Source of the DNA: Streptomyces sp. JHA26 | GTDB lineage: Bacteria; Actinomycetota; Actinomycetes; Streptomycetales; Streptomycetaceae | DNA length: 64,000 nucleotides | Direction: 5' to 3' | Assembly: GCF_002005565.1 (NCBI RefSeq) | Contig: NZ_BDJC01000004.1 | Location: forward strand, 164,485 to 228,484 | Shown here: piece by piece, positions 35,770-43,319 of the stretch | Position numbering within the stretch: position 1 is the stretch's first letter | Layout of the letters: every line of letters starts with the position of its first letter | Made by a program: the position numbers and the translations under genes | Notes under the pieces: model-generated | Told to the model about the DNA's origin: nothing | Databases searched by the model: none | Seen by the model: the letters and a program-made list of their open reading frames with translations, nothing else

Positions 35770-36108
35770 ATGAAACGAAGCGTGCTGACCCGCTACCGCG
35801 TCATGGCGTACGTCACCGGTGTGCTGCTGATCGCCCTGTGCCTGGGCATGATCGCCAAGTACGCCCTGGAGCTGGACGGCGCCGCCGACTTCACCCGGGT
35901 CGTCAGCATCGCCCACGGCTGGCTGTACGTCATCTACCTCGTCCTCGCCTTCGACCTGGGCTCCAAGGCGAAGTGGCCGGTCAAGAAGCAGCTCTGGGTG
36001 CTGCTCGCGGGGACCGTCCCGACGGCCGCCTTCTTCGTGGAGCGGAAGATCAGCCGGGAGCTGGACGCCAAGACCGCCGACGCCGCCCCGGCGGCCGCCG
36101 GGGCCTGA
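35770..36108 (+). CDS. DUF3817 membrane protein, copy 2
   Basis: 112-aa paralogue of 34406-34750: KRSVLTRYRVMAYVTGVLLIALCLGMIAKYAL, then VVSIAHGWLYVIYLVLAFDLGSKAKWPVKKQLWVLLAGTVPTAAFFVERKISREL, carrying the same signature of His-Gly-x-Leu...Tyr...KWP...P-T-x-x-FF-x-E-R. Three helices and a short Ala-rich tail. ATG 35770 is favoured over the upstream in-frame ATG at 35758 because a TATGCT -10-like box covers the latter. Function unknown. Confidence 0.87.
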   Translation: MKRSVLTRYRVMAYVTGVLLIALCLGMIAKYALELDGAADFTRVVSIAHGWLYVIYLVLAFDLGSKAKWPVKKQLWVLLAGTVPTAAFFVERKISRELDAKTADAAPAAAGA

Positions 36109-36151
36109 CCCCACCGCCGTACGGACACCCGTTCGGCGGTACCCCATCGAC

Positions 36152-36175
36152 ATTTACTTGGACGTCCTAGTAAAT
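36152..36175. promoter_or_regulatory. 24-bp near-perfect palindrome at icmA promoter
   Basis: Core TTGGACGTCC flanked by ATTTAC and AGTAAAT arms; all 12 pairs match except one. It ends 8 nt before ATG 36184, so a bound repressor would block transcription start. The TetR gene downstream (37919) is one candidate regulator. Confidence 0.65.
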
Positions 36176-36183
36176 TCGAGGGT

Positions 36184-37884
36184 ATGGACGCTGACGCCAT
36201 AGAGGAAGGCCGCCGCCGGTGGCAGGCCCGGTACGACGCCTCGCGCAAGCGGGACGCCGACTTCACCACGCTCTCCGGGGACCCCGTGGAGCCGGTGTAC
36301 GGGCCCCGGAGCGGGGACAGGTACGAGGGGTTCGAGCGGATCGGGTGGCCGGGGGAGTTCCCCTTCACCCGGGGGCTGTATCCCACCGGCTACCGAGGGC
36401 GGACGTGGACCATCCGGCAGTTCGCCGGGTTCGGGAACGCCGAGCAGACCAACGAGCGGTACAAGATGATCCTCCGGAACGGAGGCGGGGGGCTGTCCGT
36501 CGCGTTCGACATGCCGACGCTGATGGGCCGCGACTCCGACGACCCGCGCTCGCTCGGCGAGGTCGGGCACTGCGGGGTGGCCATCGACTCGGCCGCCGAC
36601 ATGGAGGTGCTGTTCAAGGACATCCCGCTCGGGGACGTGACGACCTCCATGACGATCAGCGGGCCCGCCGTGCCCGTGTTCTGCATGTACCTCGTCGCCG
36701 CCGAGCGCCAGGGCGTCGACGCCTCCGTGCTCAACGGCACGCTCCAGACGGACATCTTCAAGGAGTACATCGCCCAGAAGGAGTGGCTCTTCCAGCCCGA
36801 GCCGCACCTGCGCCTCATCGGCGACCTGATGGAGTACTGCGCGGCCGGCATCCCCGCCTACAAGCCGCTCTCCGTCTCCGGGTACCACATCCGCGAGGCC
36901 GGGGCGACGGCCGCGCAGGAGCTGGCGTACACCCTGGCGGACGGCTTCGGGTACGTCGAGCTGGGGCTCAGCCGCGGGCTGGACGTCGACGTCTTCGCGC
37001 CCGGGCTGTCCTTCTTCTTCGACGCGCACGTCGACTTCTTCGAGGAGATCGCCAAGTTCCGCGCCGCCCGGAGGATCTGGGCCCGCTGGATGCGGGACGT
37101 GTACGGGGCGAAGAGCGAGAAGGCGCAGTGGCTGCGGTTCCACACCCAGACCGCCGGCGTCTCGCTGACCGCGCAGCAGCCGTACAACAACGTCGTGCGG
37201 ACCGCCGTGGAGGCGCTGGCCGCCGTGCTCGGCGGGACCAACTCCCTGCACACCAACGCCCTGGACGAGACCCTCGCCCTGCCCAGCGAGCAGGCCGCCG
37301 AGATCGCCCTGCGGACCCAGCAGGTGCTGATGGAGGAGACCGGCGTCGCCAACGTCGCCGACCCGCTGGGCGGCTCCTGGTTCGTCGAGCAGCTGACGGA
37401 CCGGATCGAGGCGGACGCCGAGAAGATCTTCGAGCAGATCAAGGAGCGCGGGCTCAGGGCCCACCCCGACGGGCGGCACCCCATCGGGCCGATGACCTCC
37501 GGCATCCTGCGCGGCATCGAGGACGGCTGGTTCACCGGCGAGATCGCCGAGTCCGCCTTCCGCTACCAGCAGGCACTGGAGAAGGAGGACAAGAGGGTCG
37601 TCGGCGTCAACGTCCACACCGGCTCCGTCACCGGCGACCTGGAGATCCTGCGGGTCAGCCACGAGGTGGAGCGCGAGCAGGTGCGGGTGCTGGGCGAGCG
37701 CAGGGCGGCCCGGGACGACGCGGCCGTGCGCTCCGCGCTGGACGCGATGCTCGCCGCGGCGCGGTCCGGCGGGAACATGATCGAGCCGATGCTGGAAGCC
37801 GTGCGGGCCGAGGCGACGCTCGGTGAGATCTGCGGGGTGCTGCGGGACGAGTGGGGCGTCTACACGGAGCCGGCGGGTTTCTAG
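36184..37884 (+). CDS. icmA: Isobutyryl-CoA mutase, large subunit
   Basis: 566-aa substrate-binding subunit of coenzyme B12-dependent isobutyryl-CoA mutase, interconverting isobutyryl-CoA and n-butyryl-CoA. It is homologous to methylmalonyl-CoA mutase, but the specificity residues are those of the isobutyryl enzyme: Phe80 (TIRQFAGF; Tyr in methylmalonyl-CoA mutase) and Gln198 ([11 protein letters not shown]; Arg in that enzyme). The B12-binding domain (DxHxxG) is absent, as expected for the large subunit; the small subunit IcmB is not in the window. Links valine catabolism with butyryl-CoA for polyketide building blocks. Start at ATG 36184, just after a palindromic operator. Confidence 0.95.
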   Translation: MDADAIEEGRRRWQARYDASRKRDADFTTLSGDPVEPVYGPRSGDRYEGFERIGWPGEFPFTRGLYPTGYRGRTWTIRQFAGFGNAEQTNERYKMILRNGGGGLSVAFDMPTLMGRDSDDPRSLGEVGHCGVAIDSAADMEVLFKDIPLGDVTTSMTISGPAVPVFCMYLVAAERQGVDASVLNGTLQTDIFKEYIAQKEWLFQPEPHLRLIGDLMEYCAAGIPAYKPLSVSGYHIREAGATAAQELAYTLADGFGYVELGLSRGLDVDVFAPGLSFFFDAHVDFFEEIAKFRAARRIWARWMRDVYGAKSEKAQWLRFHTQTAGVSLTAQQPYNNVVRTAVEALAAVLGGTNSLHTNALDETLALPSEQAAEIALRTQQVLMEETGVANVADPLGGSWFVEQLTDRIEADAEKIFEQIKERGLRAHPDGRHPIGPMTSGILRGIEDGWFTGEIAESAFRYQQALEKEDKRVVGVNVHTGSVTGDLEILRVSHEVEREQVRVLGERRAARDDAAVRSALDAMLAAARSGGNMIEPMLEAVRAEATLGEICGVLRDEWGVYTEPAGF

Positions 37885-37890
37885 GCGCCC

Positions 37891-37912
37891 GCGCCCGCCC
37901 ACCGCCGGGCGC
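37891..37912. terminator. Hairpin between convergent icmA and TetR genes
   Basis: GCGCCCG (37891-37897) pairs with CGGGCGC (37906-37912) over an 8-nt loop in the 34-nt convergent gap. Confidence 0.5.
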
Positions 37913-37918
37913 GGTGGG

Positions 37919-38560
37919 TCAGGAGGTGGGGCCGGCCGGCTCGTCCGGTCGAGCCGTCAGGCCCCACAGCAGTACCCGCGTCAGGCTCCGCACCCACTCC
38001 CCGTCGGCCGGTTCCGCGCTGACCAGGGTGCGGTGGACCACCGCGCCCGCCACCACGTCGAAGATGAGGTCCGCCGTGCGGGCGGCCTCCGCCGGGTCGG
38101 CCTCGGCCGGCAGCTCGCCGCGCGCCTGGGCGCGGGCCCTGCCGGTCAGCACCAGGCGCTTCTGCCGGTCGACGATGGAATCGCGGATGCGTTCGCGCAG
38201 CGCGTCGTCCCGCGTGGCCTCGGACACCACCGCCATCAGCCCGTTCCGGGCCTCCGGCCGGGCCAGGATCGCCGCGAACTGCAGCACCACACCCTCGATG
38301 TCGGCGGCCAGACAGCCCCGGTCGGGCAGTTCGAGTTCGTCGAAGAGCTCCGCCACCGCGTCCACGACCAGCTCGTTCTTGCCCGCCCAGCGACGGTAGA
38401 GGGTCGTCTTGGCAACCCCGGCCCGCGTCGCGACGTCTCCCAGGGTGAGCTTCGACCAGCCGAGGTCCACCAGGGCCGCCCGGGTCGCGGCCAGGATCGC
38501 GGCGTCCGCCGCGGCGCTGCGCGGGCGCCCGGTGCGGCCGGCGGGGGTGCTGCTCTGCAT
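37919..38560 (-). CDS. TetR-family transcriptional regulator
   Basis: 213-aa regulator: HTH in about 15-60 (RSAAADAAILAATRAALVDLGWSKLTLGDVATRAGVAKTTLYRRWAGKNELV). The C-terminal domain resembles TetR_C_11/16-type ligand domains (LQFAAILARPEARNGLMAVVSEATRDDALRERIRDSIVDRQK). ATG 38560 gives MQSSTPAGRTGRPR and lies 7 nt after a -10-like TATGGT; ATG 38572 would overlap that box. Convergent with icmA. A 17-bp palindrome lies about 90 bp upstream. Confidence 0.92.
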   Translation of the reverse strand: MQSSTPAGRTGRPRSAAADAAILAATRAALVDLGWSKLTLGDVATRAGVAKTTLYRRWAGKNELVVDAVAELFDELELPDRGCLAADIEGVVLQFAAILARPEARNGLMAVVSEATRDDALRERIRDSIVDRQKRLVLTGRARAQARGELPAEADPAEAARTADLIFDVVAGAVVHRTLVSAEPADGEWVRSLTRVLLWGLTARPDEPAGPTS

Positions 38561-38567
38561 GCCCTCG

Positions 38568-38573
38568 ACCATA
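38568..38573 (-). promoter_or_regulatory. -10-like hexamer of TetR gene
   Basis: TATGGT on the minus strand, 7 nt before ATG 38560; leaderless layout, weak -35. Confidence 0.4.
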
Positions 38574-38648
38574 ACCGGCGTGTTTCCGGCGGCCGGCCGT
38601 GAGGGAGATCACCGGAGCGGGGTGTTCCGACGACCCGTCATGGCATTA

Positions 38649-38665
38649 CGCTACGACTCGTAGCG
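38649..38665. promoter_or_regulatory. 17-bp palindrome between TetR and thioredoxin genes
   Basis: CGCTACGACTCGTAGCG has perfect 8-bp arms around one central base, of the size bound by TetR dimers. It lies in the 251-bp divergent gap, so it could serve the TetR gene, the thioredoxin-TPR gene, or both. Confidence 0.65.
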
Positions 38666-38811
38666 AAAGCGCGGGTACGCCCGTGCCCGAGCGACGACCA
38701 CGGGCGCAGGGTGGGGACCCGGCGCCGCACGACCCGCGCCGACGGCACACGTCGGGGCGGGCTTTCACGCCGCTTTTCACACACGCGCGCAGGACAGGGG
38801 AGGATAGACCC

Positions 38812-39789
38812 ATGCAGCCACGGAACATGTCCATGAGCGGGGTCGTCGACCTCGCCGCGGTGAAGGCGGCCCAGGAGGCCAAGGCGAAGGCGGAGCAGGC
38901 ACGCGCCGAGGCGGCCCGGCACGGCGGAACGGGGGGCGTCTCCCCGGCCGATCTCGTCATCGACGTCGACGAGGCCCGCTTCGAGAGCGACGTCCTGCAG
39001 CGGTCCACCGAGGTCCCGGTCGTCATCGACTTCTGGGCCGAGTGGTGCGAACCCTGCAAGCAGTTGAGCCCCGTCCTGGAGCGGCTCGCCGTCGAGTACA
39101 ACGGGCGCTTCCTCCTCGCCAAGATCGACGTCGACGCCAACCAGATGCTGATGCAGCAGTTCGGCGTCCAGGGCATCCCGGCCGTGTTCGCGGTCGTGGC
39201 CGGACAGGCGCTGCCGCTCTTCCAGGGCGCCGCCGGCGAGGCGCAGATCCGTCAGACCCTGGACCAGCTGGTGCAGGTCGCCGAACAGCGCTTCGGCCTG
39301 ACCGGCCTCGTCGTCGACCCGGAGGCGGAGCCGGGCGCGGACCGGGCCGCCGCCCCCGAGCGTCCGGCCGGGCCGCACGACGCGGCACTCGAGGCCGCCG
39401 TGCAGGCGCTGGACGCCGGCGACCTGGCCGGCGCCGTCCGCGCGTACAAGAACGTGCTCAGCGACGACCCGGGCAACACGGAGGCCAAACTGGGCCTCGC
39501 CCAGGCCGAGTTGCTCCAGCGCGTCCAGGGCGCCGACCCGCAGCGGGTCCGTCAGGAGGCGGCCGACAAGCCGGACGACGCACAGGCGCAGATCGCCGCC
39601 GCCGACCTGGACCTGGTGGGCGGGCACGTGGAGGACGCCTTCGGCCGGCTCATCGACACGGTGCGCCGCACGGCCGGGGACGACCGGGACGCCGTACGGG
39701 TGCGCCTGCTGGAGCTGTTCGAGGTGGTCGGTGCCGACGACCCGCGGGTGACCGCGGCGCGCAGGGCACTGGCCCGCGCCCTGTTCTAG
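38812..39789 (+). CDS. Thioredoxin-TPR protein (YbbN/CnoX-like)
   Basis: 325-aa cytoplasmic protein. A charged helical N-terminus (AAVKAAQEAKAKAEQARAEAA) precedes a thioredoxin domain with motif W-C79-E-P-C82, followed by a C-terminal tetratricopeptide-like part (EAAVQALDAGDLAGAVRAYKNVLSDDPGNTEAKLGLAQAELL and onward). This is the YbbN/CnoX plan: a thiol-active holdase that guards proteins under oxidative stress. The CEPC active site differs from the CGPC of the second thioredoxin at 54918. GGGGAGG (38797-38803) precedes ATG 38812. Confidence 0.92.
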   Translation: MQPRNMSMSGVVDLAAVKAAQEAKAKAEQARAEAARHGGTGGVSPADLVIDVDEARFESDVLQRSTEVPVVIDFWAEWCEPCKQLSPVLERLAVEYNGRFLLAKIDVDANQMLMQQFGVQGIPAVFAVVAGQALPLFQGAAGEAQIRQTLDQLVQVAEQRFGLTGLVVDPEAEPGADRAAAPERPAGPHDAALEAAVQALDAGDLAGAVRAYKNVLSDDPGNTEAKLGLAQAELLQRVQGADPQRVRQEAADKPDDAQAQIAAADLDLVGGHVEDAFGRLIDTVRRTAGDDRDAVRVRLLELFEVVGADDPRVTAARRALARALF

Positions 39790-39917
39790 GGGGCGTTTCC
39801 GGGCCCTTCCGCCGGGCGGTCGTCGGCCGCCCGGCCGGGTGGTGCCCGAGTGGGAGAACTGCCGACGCGACGTCAGTGCGGCCGCGCTTTGCCAAATCTT
39901 GGTAATCGCGGCCGCTG

Positions 39918-39930
39918 TTACTGCTAGTAA
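39918..39930. promoter_or_regulatory. TTACT-N3-AGTAA palindrome
   Basis: TTACTGCTAGTAA, perfect 5-bp arms with a 3-nt spacer, after a -35-like TTGGTA (39899-39904). Possible operator for the downstream operon. Confidence 0.4.
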
Positions 39931-40045
39931 GTCGTAGGCGCCGTTCTGCCGGATTCTGTCCGGCGATCGATGTTTTTGTCCCTCCCGTAGGACACACCCA
40001 GCGTCGCCGTCCGGGGCCGGTGTGTCGTGTCAGGGTTATCCGGCC

Positions 40046-40061
40046 GTTACCAGTGAGTAAC
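40046..40061. promoter_or_regulatory. GTTAC-N6-GTAAC palindrome
   Basis: Perfect 5-bp arms, 116 bp after the similar TTACT/AGTAA site; together they look like a pair of related binding sites. Confidence 0.35.
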
Positions 40062-40104
40062 GAGCCCCTTGTGCCGACGGCGAGAATGCACCACGATCGG
40101 CGAC

Positions 40105-40228
40105 GCTCGGTCCATTCCCGTACCCCGAAAGCCAGTCGGGTCGCGGGGGTTCCTGGGTCCCCACCGAGCAGAGCCGGCGGCAGTGGCGCCGGCTCTTGGG
40201 CAGGGGGGTCTTCACCCAGTCGGTGAAG
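40105..40228 (+). ncRNA. Structured leader or small RNA candidate
   Basis: Three consecutive structures: an outer 7-bp stem GCTCGGT/ACCGAGC (40105-40111 with 40163-40169) enclosing CCCGA/TCGGG (40124-40128, 40136-40140); a 10-bp stem AGAGCCGGCG/CGCCGGCTCT (40170-40179 with 40187-40196); and a 7-bp stem CTTCACC/GGTGAAG (40210-40228). They lie 213-337 nt before the DUF6230 start on the coding strand. No match to the riboswitch classes I can recall (cobalamin, c-di-AMP, TPP). Confidence 0.4.
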
Positions 40229-40441
40229 CCTGTCCAGCAGGGTTGTGCGTGATGTGTGTCAGGCGCGACCAGTGGTTGTCGCTCGGGGGTGATCGCCGGT
40301 GATTCGGGCGCGTTCCACGTGCCGCCGAGCGCGGGCGCTCTCCTTCCCGAGGACGTAGCACTTCTCCCATCCCTGCCAGGCCGAGCCGCCGATCCGGGGG
40401 CGGGCCGAGGCCAGGAGATGTACGTCCGAGAAGGAGGAAAT

Positions 40442-41074
40442 ATGGAGTCCCAGGTGCGTGGCGGGACCAGATGGAAGCGGTTCGCCGTCGTCATGGTGCC
40501 CAGCGTGGCCGCGACGGCCGCGATAGGCGTGGCGCTGGCGCAGGGTGCCCTGGCCGCGTCGTTCAGCGTCTCCGGCCAGTCGTTCAAGGTGACGGCGGAG
40601 CAGCTCGACGGTACGGGCTTCGTCCAGTACGGGGCGATCGACTCGGGTTACACGCTCGACGGGCAGAAGACGGCTCACCCCGTCGCCGTCTCGGCGTTCA
40701 AGTCCGCGTCGATCAAGGGCATGTGCCAGTCCGTGGTCACCCCGGACATCCCGCTCATCGGCTCGGTCAGCCTCATGCTGAAGGCCGGCGGCGGCGGCAA
40801 GGCGGTCGAGGCCGAGAACCTGTACATCGACGTCGAGCAGCTCGAGGCCGATGCCACGTTCCGCGGCATCGACATCGGCGTCGCGGCCAAGGACGCCGCC
40901 AAGGGTCCGGGCATCAAGAAGGGCGACACCACGAACCCCTACGGGTTCGCGCAGCAGGCCGACTCGGTCACACTGACCGGCGTGAAGCAGACGGCGTGGG
41001 CGACCACCGCCGGAACCTTCAAGCTCAGCGGCCTGAAGATGTCGCTGTCCAAGGGTGTCAAGGAGTGCTACTAA
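40442..41074 (+). CDS. DUF6230 exported protein
   Basis: 210-aa actinobacterial protein. N-terminal signal or anchor (WKRFAVVMVPSVAATAAIGVALAQGALA), then a beta-rich domain: SFSVSGQSFKVTAEQLDGTGFVQYG, VAVSAFKSASIKGMCQSVVTPDIPLIGSVSLML, AVEAENLYIDVEQLEADATFRGIDIGVAA, GTFKLSGLKMSLSKGVKECY. Two Cys (in GMCQS and KECY) could pair. Homologues are sometimes labelled cholesterol esterase; I see no hydrolase motif. AAGGAGG 5 nt before ATG 40442 is a strong ribosome site. First gene of a three-gene operon with a long structured leader. Confidence 0.88.
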   Translation: MESQVRGGTRWKRFAVVMVPSVAATAAIGVALAQGALAASFSVSGQSFKVTAEQLDGTGFVQYGAIDSGYTLDGQKTAHPVAVSAFKSASIKGMCQSVVTPDIPLIGSVSLMLKAGGGGKAVEAENLYIDVEQLEADATFRGIDIGVAAKDAAKGPGIKKGDTTNPYGFAQQADSVTLTGVKQTAWATTAGTFKLSGLKMSLSKGVKECY

Positions 41075-41083
41075 GCACTCGCT

Positions 41084-41118
41084 GACGGGCGGGGGAGCCG
41101 GTGGCGCCCCCGCCCGTC
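41084..41118 (+). terminator. Hairpin between DUF6230 and DUF6114 genes
   Basis: Perfect 12-bp stem (41084-41095 with 41107-41118), 11-nt loop, 9 nt after the DUF6230 stop. It may terminate or reduce transcription into the next gene, so the first product would be made in excess. Confidence 0.65.
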
Positions 41119-41191
41119 CACTCTCCGGGCGCGCCTTCACGCGCGGCCCACATCTCCACCACAGCAAAGCCGTACCAGGGAGCTGTTTTCC

Positions 41192-41797
41192 ATGAGCGCC
41201 GAGACTCCTGCCGCAACCGGCCAGTTCACCAGCCGGAGGCTGCAGTTCCGTGCCTGGCGAGGCGCGCGGCCGTTCTGGGCCGGACTGTTCGTCGCCCTCG
41301 GTGGACTCCCCATCGCCTACTTCCCGTACGCGAACCTCCAGATCGGTCACCTGACGCTGGCGATGGCCACCACCGCGGGCGCCGGGTCCCTGATCATCGG
41401 CGTGCTGCTGGTCGTCCTGGGCGTCAGCCTCTGGTTCCAGAAGCACGTCCGGGTCTTCGCGGGTGTGGCGGCGATCCTGCTGGCGCTGGTGTCCATCCCC
41501 GTGTCCAACCTCGGCGGTTTCCTCATCGGCTTCCTGTTCGCGCTGGTCGGCGGGGCGATGGCCGTGTCGTGGGTGCCGGGCCTGCCGCCGCAGGCCGAGC
41601 CGCCGCTGGAGGGCAGGGGAACGGGCGGCGCGCCCGAGGGCGTGGTCCCCGGCACCCCGGTGCCCGACGCCCCGGTGCCCGACGCCCCGGTGCCCGGCAC
41701 CGCGGTGCCGCAGCCGCGGGACGGCGGGGAAGAGCCGAACGATCTGTCAGGAACGAGCCCGGCCAACGGGGCGAACGGGAGGCACAGTGCCGGCTGA
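41192..41797 (+). CDS. DUF6114 membrane protein
   Basis: 201-aa membrane protein with four helices (PFWAGLFVALGGLPIAYFPYA; LAMATTAGAGSLIIGVLLVVLGVSLWF; VFAGVAAILLALVSIPVSNLGGFLIGFLFALVGGAMAVSWV, probably two) and a Pro-rich C-terminal tail containing the repeat PVPDAPVPDAPVPG. DUF6114 regularly follows DUF6230 in actinobacteria; function unknown. Its stop lies inside the start region of the next gene (11-nt overlap), so the membrane and secreted products are translated together. Confidence 0.88.
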   Translation: MSAETPAATGQFTSRRLQFRAWRGARPFWAGLFVALGGLPIAYFPYANLQIGHLTLAMATTAGAGSLIIGVLLVVLGVSLWFQKHVRVFAGVAAILLALVSIPVSNLGGFLIGFLFALVGGAMAVSWVPGLPPQAEPPLEGRGTGGAPEGVVPGTPVPDAPVPDAPVPGTAVPQPRDGGEEPNDLSGTSPANGANGRHSAG

Positions 41798-43220
41798 CGA
41801 GGTGACCCGCGGGACTGATGTGGAGGCGTCCCGTGTGAGAACCGGGCCGCGCCACGCGGCACCCAAGAAGCCGTTGTTCACCAGGTTCCACATGCCGGCC
41901 GGGAAGGCGATAGCCCTGGCGGCGATGCCCACGGCGGTCCTCATGGGGATGGGGTTCACGCCGACGCTGGCCCTGGCGGACGGCAACGACGCGGCGCCGC
42001 CGTCGAACAGCCTGACGGCCGACGAGTACAAGGACTGCGTGGCGGCCCTCGAGGACGCCGGGAAGGACCCCTCGGAGTCCCCCGAGCCGTCGCCCTCGGC
42101 GACCGACGGGGCGGACGACGAGAAGGCCGACGACAAGCCCGACGACAAGCCCGACGACCAGGGCGACGCGACCGAGCCGGAGCCTTCGGCCTCCGGTGCC
42201 GCGGACCAGGACGGCGACCAGGGCGCCGGTTCGACCTCTTCGCCGGATTCAGGTTCCGACGACGAGGCCGGCCCCGCCCCCTCCGCGTCCCCCGAGGCGC
42301 AGAGCCGGGAGAAGGCGCCCGACGCCGGCACCCCGACGCCCTCGTCGTCCGGGAGCGGGAGCGGCGGCGTGCTGAAGGACCTCGGTGACGCCCTCGGGGG
42401 CATCCTCACCGGCGGCAAGGTCGAGAAGAGCCCGAGCCCCACGCCCACCCCCACGGCGTCCGCGAGCGCCGACGAGGACACCGGTGGGAAGAGCACCGCC
42501 GAGGACGTCTCCCGGACCGTCGGGGACACGGTCGAGAAGGCCACCGGCACGGTGGAGGACACCGTGAAGGACACCACCGACGCGGTGTCCGGGGCGGCCG
42601 AGGACACCGGCGAGGCGGTGGAGGAGCCCGGCGGGGAAGCGGCCGGGGCGACGGAGGAGTCCGGAGCGACGGAGGAGGCCGAGGAGGACGAGGAGGCCAC
42701 CGCCTCGCCCGGCCCCGAGGCGTCCGAGAGCGCCGGCCCGGACGTGGACGACTGCCCGGTCGCCACGGACGCGCAGGGCGGCGTCGACAACAAGGTGCCG
42801 CTGCCGGACGACCCCTGGTACCTCAACGCCAGCTCGCTGCTGCTCAAGGGCGCCTCGTACAAGGGCGTCGTCGAGGTCAGGACGGCGGGCGGCGCCACCA
42901 AGAAGGTGCTGAAGTACGTCGTCTCGAACGGCACCGACATCGGCGACCTGCACCAGACGGTGAAGGACGAGCAGTCCGGCAAGACCTACCACGTGCAGGC
43001 GGCCAAGGGCTCGACGTCCACGATCCGCGACGGCGAGACCGTGATGTACACCGAGAGCATCTCGGGCAACCTGCTCGGGCTGATCCCGATCACCTTCGAC
43101 CCGGAGAACCCGCCGCCCCTGGACATCCCGCTGATCTACTTCACGAACGTGACGGTCGTCCAGGCCGGCCAGTTCGGCGGCACCCTGCACGTCCCCGGGC
43201 TGCACCAGTACACGACCTGA
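41787..43220 (+). CDS. Exported protein with long acidic low-complexity region
   Basis: 477-aa protein. A 35-residue charged N-terminus precedes a hydrophobic segment (GKAIALAAMPTAVLMGMGFTPTLALA), giving a long signal or anchor. Residues about 80-325 are low complexity, rich in Asp/Glu/Ser/Pro/Thr (ADDKPDDKPDDQGD, SPSPTPTPTASAS), with an amphipathic stretch TVGDTVEKATGTVEDTVKDTTDAVSGAAEDTGEAV. The C-terminal 150 residues form a compact beta-type domain (WYLNASSLLLKGASYKGVVEVRTAGG ... GGTLHVPGLHQYTT). GTG 41787 has GGGAGG 4 nt upstream and overlaps the DUF6114 stop. Unknown function; an envelope system with DUF6230/DUF6114 is inferred. Confidence 0.82.
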   Translation: MPADEVTRGTDVEASRVRTGPRHAAPKKPLFTRFHMPAGKAIALAAMPTAVLMGMGFTPTLALADGNDAAPPSNSLTADEYKDCVAALEDAGKDPSESPEPSPSATDGADDEKADDKPDDKPDDQGDATEPEPSASGAADQDGDQGAGSTSSPDSGSDDEAGPAPSASPEAQSREKAPDAGTPTPSSSGSGSGGVLKDLGDALGGILTGGKVEKSPSPTPTPTASASADEDTGGKSTAEDVSRTVGDTVEKATGTVEDTVKDTTDAVSGAAEDTGEAVEEPGGEAAGATEESGATEEAEEDEEATASPGPEASESAGPDVDDCPVATDAQGGVDNKVPLPDDPWYLNASSLLLKGASYKGVVEVRTAGGATKKVLKYVVSNGTDIGDLHQTVKDEQSGKTYHVQAAKGSTSTIRDGETVMYTESISGNLLGLIPITFDPENPPPLDIPLIYFTNVTVVQAGQFGGTLHVPGLHQYTT

Positions 43221-43256
43221 GCACACCCGCGGGCCCTTCCGGAGCCGCGGAAAGAG

Positions 43257-43293
43257 CGAGGGCGCCCCCTGTCGAGCACAGGGGGCGCCCTCG
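43257..43293. terminator. Bidirectional terminator
   Basis: Perfect 16-bp stem (43257-43272 with 43278-43293), loop CGAGC, between the secreted-protein gene and convergent pyk. Confidence 0.85.
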
Positions 43294-43319
43294 TCGCGTA
43301 CCGCGTACCGCGGAAGGCG

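Larger units (their letters stand above)
39790..40441. other. 650-bp non-coding region upstream of DUF6230 gene
   Basis: No convincing gene. It holds two TTAC/GTAA palindromes (39918-39930 and 40046-40061), an 8-bp inverted repeat GACACACC/GGTGTGTC near 39990-40026, and a run of hairpins (40105-40228). It is the largest intergenic stretch in the window and probably contains the operon promoter and a long leader RNA or a small RNA gene. Confidence 0.6.

Noticed and set aside
40105..40228. Cobalamin riboswitch considered because of nearby B12 genes
   Set aside because: The B12-box and GCCACTG-type core are not present and the downstream gene is unrelated to B12.
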